Below are positions 58,109-64,000 of a stretch of 64,000 nucleotides of DNA, piece by piece. Position 1 is the first letter of the stretch; every line of letters begins with the position of its first letter. Under the pieces are notes generated by a model that saw nothing but the letters and a program-made list of their open reading frames with translations, was not told where the DNA came from and did no database searches. The translations under genes were made by a program, and so were the position numbers. Source of the stretch: an uncultured Lachnospiraceae bacterium (lineage in GTDB: Bacteria; Bacillota; Clostridia; Lachnospirales; Lachnospiraceae); contig CAMWTP010000010.1 of the NCBI GenBank assembly GCA_947177165.1, positions 29,958 to 93,957 of the forward strand. The letters are read 5' to 3'.

Positions 58109-59029
58109 CTATATCTGAAAATTTTTTCTCGGATGCTTTGTAGTGAGAATATCCTTCTGTTTAGACATAGCAACATGCGTATAGATTTCCGTAATATTGA
58201 TCGAACTATGCCCCAATATCTCCTGAATATACCGGATATCAACATCAGCCTCCAACAGGCTTGTGGCAAAGGTATGGCGGAACATATGCGGAGTGATGTG
58301 CAGGTCAATTGCCGCAAGGGACGTATACCTGTTGATCATTCTGCGGACAGCCTGATCCGACAGTTCCTTACCATTATGGTTTGCGAAAAAGTGTCCGCAG
58401 CTTTGTATTTCCGTCTGGAAATCCGCTTTATACCGTTCCAGAATACTGACAACATCATCATTTCCAATCTGTACCTTTCGTTCTTTAGAGCCTTTTCCAT
58501 AGATTAATATTGTCCGGTCATACAGGTTTACACTTTCATCATTCAGGGAACAGAGCTCGGAAATCCGCATTCCGGTGGCAAAGAGCAGTTCAATCACGGC
58601 GGCATCCCTCAAGGCATTGCGTTTCTTATAGTCTGTTTTGGCATCTGACAGCTGTTTGTAAATAGTGGACAAAAATGTTTCGACCGTATGGAGCGGGATC
58701 GTTTTGGGCAGGAGCACAGGTTCACGAAATTTTACCTGTATTTTACTAAAAGGATTCCGTTTGATCAGATCCCTGTATTCGAAGTAGTGAAAAAGGGCTT
58801 TTAACGAGGCGATTTTTCTTTTTACTGTCCTGGGCTTGTATTTCTGGTGAAGCCCGGTGATGAAATCTTCAAGCAGTTTCGGAGTAATTTCCAAAATATC
58901 AGCTACCTGGATATGACTGCAGAACTGGGACAGGTCAATCCTGTACGCCCGCAGTGTTTTTGTATCCAGCCTCTTTTGATTCTGGCAGTAGTCCAGATAG
59001 TCGGTTACATGTGTCTGTAAATCATTCAT
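58109..59029 (-). CDS. XerC/D-like tyrosine recombinase
   Basis: A 306-residue tyrosine recombinase with an N-terminal SAM-like core-binding domain (about 1-100) and a catalytic domain with Arg in ATGMRISEL, Lys in GKGSKERKV, HMFRHTF, LGHSS and the nucleophile Tyr in TEIYTHV. It cuts and joins specific DNA sites. ATG 59029 is preferred over TTG 59035 because GGAGAT is spaced 7 bases upstream. It is divergent from a structure-rich noncoding region, which may hold its site. It could be an extra integrase or a dimer-resolving enzyme of the element. Confidence 0.9.
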   Translation of the reverse strand: MNDLQTHVTDYLDYCQNQKRLDTKTLRAYRIDLSQFCSHIQVADILEITPKLLEDFITGLHQKYKPRTVKRKIASLKALFHYFEYRDLIKRNPFSKIQVKFREPVLLPKTIPLHTVETFLSTIYKQLSDAKTDYKKRNALRDAAVIELLFATGMRISELCSLNDESVNLYDRTILIYGKGSKERKVQIGNDDVVSILERYKADFQTEIQSCGHFFANHNGKELSDQAVRRMINRYTSLAAIDLHITPHMFRHTFATSLLEADVDIRYIQEILGHSSINITEIYTHVAMSKQKDILTTKHPRKNFQI

Positions 59030-59136
59030 ATTCAAAATCTCCTTATCTTTTGTATTTCAAGATATATCCTACATGGATTTTAGCAGAAATGCACCTGCCA
59101 TATTATGCCGTGCTGTTTTCCAATCTATGCCGTTAA

Positions 59137-59217
59137 AAAATCAGGCGTTGTGTCCTATCATGTTTATAGGCTCAGTTGGGCCATAAAAATAAATAGGACA
59201 CGCATACACCTGATTTT
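59137..59217. repeat. Long multi-part hairpin upstream of the tyrosine recombinase
   Basis: Three nested paired arms: AAAATCAGG/CCTGATTTT (59137-59145 with 59209-59217), GTGTCCTAT/ATAGGACAC (59150-59158 with 59193-59201) and TTTATAGGCTC/GGGCCATAAA around AGTT. It could be an RNA structure or an imperfect-palindrome recombination site for the adjacent enzyme. Confidence 0.6.
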
Positions 59218-59313
59218 ATTTTCGCCTCTGGCTGTCGGTGACGGGCAGGGGTGGCAGAATCCCATTTCGTGCGATGATATACCTGCAGTGGAGACATTGT
59301 TGCCCGTGAAGGT

Positions 59314-59414
59314 AGCGTGAAAAGTACTTCTAATTGCTGAAAGCAATTTCCACTCGTAGCAAAGGCTACTCTGCGGAGAAGTATTAAGTCTGTGAAGCAG
59401 ACTTTTTTCACGCT
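59314..59414 (+). ncRNA. Putative structured RNA with five paired elements
   Basis: A closed architecture: outer stem AGCGTGAAAA/TTTTCACGCT (59314-59323 with 59405-59414). Inside it is stem GTACTTCT/AGAAGTAT (59324-59331 with 59377-59384), which holds hairpins AATTGC/GCAATT and GTAGC/GCTAC. Beside that is hairpin AAGTCTG/CAGACTT (59386-59392 with 59398-59404). Nearly every base is accounted for. I do not recognise the family, and the strand is not certain. Confidence 0.55.
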
Positions 59415-59822
59415 GAGCAGAGGATTGTGCCTACTGGTCTGGCAGCCAGGGATAATGAGATAAAACAGCGCCGGGATCTCAGCGAAAGCATTTTCCGGGA
59501 GTGGCTGCCTGCGGATGCGGTCAGGGATGGAGCAATCCATGATTGGGCAATGACCAAAGCGCAGCGAGGGGGAGCTTCCCCAGTGTATGTTACCCGGTTC
59601 GGGGAACCATGAGAATGGACAGGATTTAAAAGACCTGACATATTCAGGTTGTCAGAAGGATGGTGCGGCATTTCATGCTGCAGTATCTTCTGATACAGGG
59701 AAGTTTTATAGACAGGAATGCTTTTCTGTATGAGGGGATAAAACTGACAGAAAGTACGGAGCCAGGCATATGTCTGGTTTTTATATGGCTGCTGTAATAC
59801 ATGGCAGCATTTAGGAGGTAAT
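59415..59822 (+). other. Gene-free stretch with palindromes, possible transfer-origin or regulatory region
   Basis: No convincing gene. Short perfect palindromes occur (GGGGGAGCTTCCCC near 59568-59581, GGTTCGGGGAACC near 59597-59609, CCTGACATATTCAGG near 59635-59649). A 61-codon frame starting at GTG 59427 has no ribosome site and runs through the palindromes, so I do not call it. The position just before the tnpW-like gene and recombinases would suit an oriT or control region. Confidence 0.35.
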
Positions 59823-59825
59823 GTG

Positions 59826-60074
59826 ATGATAGCAGAAGAACACAGAAAATTTCTGGAACAGGATTTTGACGACGTAAGGCTGGATGAATTAAAGGATATC
59901 AGCAAAATAAGGATAGACAGGGACAAAACAGTGGAGGAAAAGAAAAAGCAGTATCTCAGTAAAGCCGGCAATCCCTATCTGATGAAAGTTGGGAACACAA
60001 TGGTGAAGATCCGTTTTGCCAATAACGGTGTGAGTTTTGAGGATGCCTTTGAAAGCCTGCTCCTCATGTCCTGA
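59826..60074 (+). CDS. tnpW: TnpW/DUF6870-like small element protein
   Basis: An 82-residue protein whose C-terminal half, NPYLMKVGNTMVKIRFANNG followed by a short helix, matches the small TnpW/DUF6870 proteins found beside large serine recombinases in Tn4451-like and related elements. Function is unknown. AGGAGG lies 6 bases before ATG 59826. It precedes three recombinase genes and, with tnpV at the other end of the window, supports a shared element origin. Confidence 0.72.
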   Translation: MIAEEHRKFLEQDFDDVRLDELKDISKIRIDRDKTVEEKKKQYLSKAGNPYLMKVGNTMVKIRFANNGVSFEDAFESLLLMS

Positions 60075-60280
60075 CGGATGGCACCAGTACATACTGGAAA
60101 GAAAGCATATGAAAATTTATTAAAAAGCAGTGGAAAAATCGCGTAGGTTATGTTAATATTGGATCTGGGAAAAGACAGCAGGCGTCCCGTGAGAAAGGCA
60201 TGCCTGCATCAATCAGTATCAAATCTAATAAAAGTTTACTGGCGTTTGTCCTGCTTAAAAATGTAAGGAGGACTACGCAG

Positions 60281-61969
60281 ATGAACAATTCAGCAGAAAG
60301 AATCTACCATGCAGCCATCTATGTGCGGCTTTCAAAGGAGGATGGCGATGTTGCCAGTGCGGCAAAGGCAGAGAGCAACAGCATTTCCAATCAGAAGAAC
60401 CTGATCAGGGATTTCCTAAAGGACAAGGATGATATTATAGTGGTTTCCGAACGGGTGGACGACGGTTACAGCGGTTCCAGTTTTGAGCGCCCCGCATTCC
60501 AGATGATGATGGGTGACATTAAAAGGGGGACCGTTGACTGCGTGATCGTAAAGGATCTGTCACGTTTCGGGAGGGAATACATTGATTCCGGAAAGTATAT
60601 TGAAAGACTGTTCCCAGCCCTGGGGGTGCGTTTTATTGCAGTCAACGACCATATTGACAGTAAGGAGGAAAACGGCAGGGATGATATCGTCGTCCCGTTC
60701 AAAAACCTGATGAACGATGCATACTGCAGGGACATTTCCATAAAGATACGCAGCCATCTGGAAGTGAAACGGAAAAACGGTGAATATACGGGTGCATTTA
60801 CGCCCTATGGATATAAAAAAGACGAAAATGATCGTAACAGGCTGGTGCCTGATCCATATGCGGCAGGCGTTGTGAAGGAAATATTCCGCATGAAACTGCA
60901 TGGGATGAGCCAGACTGCCATTGCAGACCAGCTCAACAGGCAGGGGATATTATCCCCGATGGAATACAAGCACAGCCTGGGTATCCGCATACAGGATAAC
61001 TTTAGGACACACGGGCAGGCAGAATGGAGTTCCATGTCCGTCCGCAGAATCCTTGAAAATGAGGTTTATGTCGGTACACTGGTACAGGGAAAGCGCTCCA
61101 CGCCGAACCATAAGATAAAAAAGACTGTGGACAGGCCGGAGGAGGAATGGATCAGGATAGAAGACAGCCACGAACCTGTCATCAGCAGGAGGGAATTTGA
61201 CATTGTCCGGAAGCTTCTGGGAATGGACACAAGGACGTCGCCGAATGAGGAGGAGGTCTATGTCCTGTCCGGACTTGCGGTGTGTGCGGACTGCGGCGCA
61301 CCGATGATCAAGCGGAATGTCCCAGCAGGCGGGAAGGTTTACTCCTATTATATCTGCTCGAAAAATGCGGCAACTAGGGAGTGCGGGACACACCGCATAC
61401 CAAAGGACAGACTGGAGGGGATTGTTCTTGATGTCCTCCGGGCGCATATTGCGGACGTCCTTGACATGGAGCGGATTCTTGCATATATCGATACCGTCCC
61501 GTTCCAGGAACTGGAGATAAGGGAGCTGGAAAGGCAGAAGGAGGAAAAGGAGCAGGAAGCGCAGCGGTGCCGGGAACTGCGCGACATGCTGTATGAAGAT
61601 TTAAAAGACGGGGTTGTGTCCAAGGATGATTATGCCGAGCTGTATGAAGGCTACAGCGGCAGGCGGAAAAAAGCGGAGGAGGCAGTCCGCAAATTAAGCC
61701 GGAAGATACAGGATGTGGCGGAGGCAAAGACAGATAAATACGAATGGATGCGCTGTTTCAGGGAATACCGGAACATCAGCACATTAAGCAGGGTGGCAGC
61801 CGTAGAGCTGATTGACAGGATAAGGGTATCCGATAAAAACCATATCGAGATAGATTTTGCCTTTGATGACTGTTTCCAGTCCGCGCTCCACCAGATACGG
61901 CAGGCAGACGTAAAAACAGGGACAGATAACAGCAAAAAGGCAGAAATCCAGGGAAAGGAGGCTGTGTAA
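60281..61969 (+). CDS. Large serine recombinase 1
   Basis: A 562-residue large serine recombinase: resolvase domain with nucleophile Ser18 in YVRLSKEDGD and DLSRFGRE, a recombinase domain, a zinc ribbon (CADCGAP and YYICSKN...CGTHRIP) and a coiled coil (about 415-480). It integrates and excises the element at specific sites. ATG 60281 has AAGGAGG 9 bases upstream; a longer frame from 60200 has no such site. It is followed with 1 base spacing by the second recombinase. Confidence 0.93.
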   Translation: MNNSAERIYHAAIYVRLSKEDGDVASAAKAESNSISNQKNLIRDFLKDKDDIIVVSERVDDGYSGSSFERPAFQMMMGDIKRGTVDCVIVKDLSRFGREYIDSGKYIERLFPALGVRFIAVNDHIDSKEENGRDDIVVPFKNLMNDAYCRDISIKIRSHLEVKRKNGEYTGAFTPYGYKKDENDRNRLVPDPYAAGVVKEIFRMKLHGMSQTAIADQLNRQGILSPMEYKHSLGIRIQDNFRTHGQAEWSSMSVRRILENEVYVGTLVQGKRSTPNHKIKKTVDRPEEEWIRIEDSHEPVISRREFDIVRKLLGMDTRTSPNEEEVYVLSGLAVCADCGAPMIKRNVPAGGKVYSYYICSKNAATRECGTHRIPKDRLEGIVLDVLRAHIADVLDMERILAYIDTVPFQELEIRELERQKEEKEQEAQRCRELRDMLYEDLKDGVVSKDDYAELYEGYSGRRKKAEEAVRKLSRKIQDVAEAKTDKYEWMRCFREYRNISTLSRVAAVELIDRIRVSDKNHIEIDFAFDDCFQSALHQIRQADVKTGTDNSKKAEIQGKEAV

Positions 61970-61970
61970 T

Positions 61971-63668
61971 ATGGCGAGGAAATCGAGGAAAGTTGATTTT
62001 GTCAATGTGGGCAGGGCTGCGGGGCAGACGGCTGTAAAAGAAGAAAAAACCGTGTTCCGGGCGGGGCTGTATGCACGGCTGTCCCTGGAAAGCGGCGAAA
62101 ACAGGGAGCGCGGCACTATAGAGAACCAGATGGAGCTCCTGAAAAATTTTGTGGACGGGGCGGATGACATTGTGTCGGAACGCGAGTATATGGATATTTC
62201 AAAGACCGGGACAAATTTTGAGCGTGACGGTTTTGAAGAGATGATGCGTGACATCAGGGACGGGCGCATTAACTGTGTGATCGTAAAGGACCTGTCCAGG
62301 CTTGGCAGGAACTATGTGGAGGCGGGCAATTATGTGGAGAGGGTGTTCCCGTTCTTCGAAGTACGCTTCATTGCCGTGATGGACGGATATGATTCCGCCA
62401 GGGAGGGGGCAGACCTCTCCGTGTGCATGTCAAACATCTTCAATGAGTTTTATTCGAGGGATCTGGCGAAAAAGATCCGGGCGTCTTACCGTTCCAGCTG
62501 GAAAAAGGGCAGCAATGTCAGCGGGAACCTCGCCTACGGGCTTATGAGTGATCCCATGGACAGACACCGTATTATAGCCGATTCGGAAACCGCGCCGGTG
62601 GTGCTGCGTATCTTTGATATGTTTGTGAACCAGCAGATGGGTTATGCACAGATTGCAAAAACACTGAATGATGACGGCGTGATCGGGCCGAAGGCATACA
62701 AACATTTCAAAAGGACAAGGGAGCTGCCGCAGAATTATGATGCTGCATGGAAGGGATATACCATTGCCCGGATGCTCTGCAACCCTTATTATGCCGGTGA
62801 CAGCAGGCACAACGAATATGGCAGAGACGGGTTTGCACAAAAGAAGCAGTGGCGGGAGCCGGAAGAAAACTGGATTATTGTTGAGGGCACCCATGAACCG
62901 GTTGTGCCGAGGGAACTGTATCTGAAAGCACAGGAAAGGCTGAAAGGGATACATGAAAATTCCCCGAAATATGGGAAGAAGAACCAGGGAGAGCTTGCCT
63001 GTCGGAATTTCTATAAAAAGAAAATCGTGTGCGGTGACTGCGGCGCAACAATGTACCTGACAAAAAATTCAAACGCTGGTGCAGATTTTATATGCGGGGG
63101 ACACCAGACAAAAAAGGGCTGTGATAGGAAACGCATTTCCGAAAATGCCGTTAATGATGAGGTGCTCCGGGTTATCCGTGCCCATATGAATGTGTATGTT
63201 GACAGCATGGAGATGTTAAAAAGGATGAACCGCAAAACAGACAGCATGAAAAAATATGATGTGCTTACAAAGGAAATCCAGAAGCTCCACCACGAGATGG
63301 AAAAGCTGGCTGCACACAGGCAGCATCTGTATGAAGACTATGCGGAGCGTCTGATCGATGCGGGACAGTATGAGGCATTTGCAGACAGGGATTCCGCTGC
63401 GGAAACAAAACTGCGGAAAAAGATCAATGAAATCGTGGAATACCAGAAAAAGTATGACAGGAATTACTGCGCGAACCACGACTGGCAGGCGGCCATTGAA
63501 AAATACCGCAATATCAGGCACCTGACAAAAAAGATGGTGGATGCGTTTGTGGAAAAAATCGAAATCTTTTCAGCGGGGAAAGTAACCGTGCACCTTGTCT
63601 ACGACGACATGCTGGAGGAACTGGTTGCATATACAAAGGAAAGGGAGGCGGAAGATGATGGCAGATAA
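61971..63668 (+). CDS. Large serine recombinase 2
   Basis: A 565-residue large serine recombinase with a longer N-terminal lead, nucleophile Ser38 in YARLSLESGE, DLSRLGRN, recombinase domain, zinc ribbon (CGDCGATM and FICGGH...GCDRKR) and coiled coil (about 425-480). It starts 1 base after the first recombinase stop and overlaps the third gene by 14 bases. Elements with two or three such genes in tandem usually need more than one for excision; which one is catalytic here is unknown. Confidence 0.93.
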   Translation: MARKSRKVDFVNVGRAAGQTAVKEEKTVFRAGLYARLSLESGENRERGTIENQMELLKNFVDGADDIVSEREYMDISKTGTNFERDGFEEMMRDIRDGRINCVIVKDLSRLGRNYVEAGNYVERVFPFFEVRFIAVMDGYDSAREGADLSVCMSNIFNEFYSRDLAKKIRASYRSSWKKGSNVSGNLAYGLMSDPMDRHRIIADSETAPVVLRIFDMFVNQQMGYAQIAKTLNDDGVIGPKAYKHFKRTRELPQNYDAAWKGYTIARMLCNPYYAGDSRHNEYGRDGFAQKKQWREPEENWIIVEGTHEPVVPRELYLKAQERLKGIHENSPKYGKKNQGELACRNFYKKKIVCGDCGATMYLTKNSNAGADFICGGHQTKKGCDRKRISENAVNDEVLRVIRAHMNVYVDSMEMLKRMNRKTDSMKKYDVLTKEIQKLHHEMEKLAAHRQHLYEDYAERLIDAGQYEAFADRDSAAETKLRKKINEIVEYQKKYDRNYCANHDWQAAIEKYRNIRHLTKKMVDAFVEKIEIFSAGKVTVHLVYDDMLEELVAYTKEREAEDDGR

Positions 63669-63984
63669 GATAACAGCAGTGTACATCCGCCTCTCCGACG
63701 AGGACGGGAATGTTGACGGGATCGTGAAGGCTGAAAGCAACAGCGTGGCGGCACAGCGGCTCCTGATCAGGGATTATATCCAGCGGAATTTTCCGGGGCA
63801 GACAGAAACACAGGAATACGTCGATGACGGATTCTCTGGAACAAATTTTCAGCGTCCTTCTTTTCAGAGAATGATGGCGGACGCAAAACGTGGAAAAATA
63901 GGCTGCATTATTGTCAAGGATTTTTCGAGGTTCGGGAGGGACCACCTGTTACTATTCACAGTCATTTTAATATCTGATTTTTAA
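63655..63984 (+). pseudogene. Serine recombinase 3, truncated by foreign sequence
   Basis: The first 97 residues are an intact resolvase N-terminus (Ser14 in YIRLSDEDGN, DDGFSGTNFQRP, DFSRFGRDH). After His97 (about 63946) the frame reads LLLFTVILISDF and stops, where relatives continue with the conserved helix and several hundred more residues. The sequence from there to the window end does not look like recombinase, so another mobile element has probably inserted. GGGAGG precedes ATG 63655. Confidence 0.82.
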
Positions 63985-64000
63985 TGAAGTCCCATCAGAG

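Noticed and set aside
59427..59612. 61-codon frame next to the structured region
   Set aside because: It begins with GTG without a ribosome site and passes through palindromes; I prefer noncoding.
1..64000. CRISPR arrays, tRNA or rRNA genes, known riboswitches
   Set aside because: No regularly spaced direct repeats, tRNA-like cloverleaf with a T-loop motif, rRNA segments or familiar riboswitch cores were recognised.

Overview
The window looks like a Firmicutes chromosome of the Lachnospiraceae type. The evidence is strong AGGAGG ribosome binding sites, protein sequences typical of gut clostridia, and the hallmark genes of a clostridial integrative element: a giant methylase-helicase, TnpV, a DUF6674-like protein, a TnpW-like protein and tandem large serine recombinases. 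My reading is that the whole window lies inside, or is made of, one composite integrative element whose core genes sit at the two ends (about 1-8480 and 59820-64000) with roughly 51 kb of cargo between them. This is inference; neither end of the element is visible.

Region 1 (1-8696): the 5'-truncated giant N6-methylase/SNF2-type helicase with a tnpV gene nested out of frame, then a DUF6674-like protein and a degraded tail. Region 2 (8697-39488): a plant-glycan utilisation locus. It holds a LacI regulator, a GH140-like hydrolase, a TetR/MATE pair, an AraC regulator, two paralogous tannase/feruloyl-esterase-like alpha/beta hydrolases, a GPH-type symporter, an ABC importer (lipoprotein plus two permeases, no ATPase), a repeat lipoprotein, two GH43, two GH2, a GH3 and a GH78, and a second AraC regulator translationally coupled to an HPr-like small protein. 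The enzyme set suits removal of rhamnose, galactose and other sugars, plus acyl groups, from an acylated arabinogalactan- or glycoside-like plant substrate. Import is by ABC and symport, and breakdown is mostly cytoplasmic because the hydrolases lack signal peptides.

Region 3 (40244-44469): a complete agr-type quorum-sensing module in the order agrA-agrC-agrD-agrB followed by two XRE repressor-like genes. Two promoters carry identical paired LytTR-type direct repeats (21-bp period) at a fixed distance from TATACT, so AgrA probably drives both agrDB and the first XRE gene. A MITE-like palindrome sits between agrC and agrD.

Region 4 (44869-49658): a very AT-rich 4.8-kb cassette flanked by 207-bp, almost identical inverted repeats. 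It contains two convergent operons: a radical SAM/SPASM enzyme with a phosphotransferase-type kinase, and a TIR-GNAT fusion with a sugar-isomerase-like TIM barrel. I do not recognise this combination and consider it the best candidate for an undescribed system. Region 5 (49659-56214): a 2068-residue STAND-type NTPase with an N-terminal restriction-endonuclease-like motif, resembling Avs antiviral proteins, expressed from a clear promoter with a long leader.

Region 6 (56215-64000): an IS256-family transposase, a tyrosine recombinase, a gene-free stretch with elaborate foldable sequences (possible structured RNA and transfer-origin-like hairpins), a TnpW-like gene and three tandem serine recombinase genes. 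The last of these is broken by foreign sequence near the window edge. No tRNA, rRNA, CRISPR array or known riboswitch was seen.
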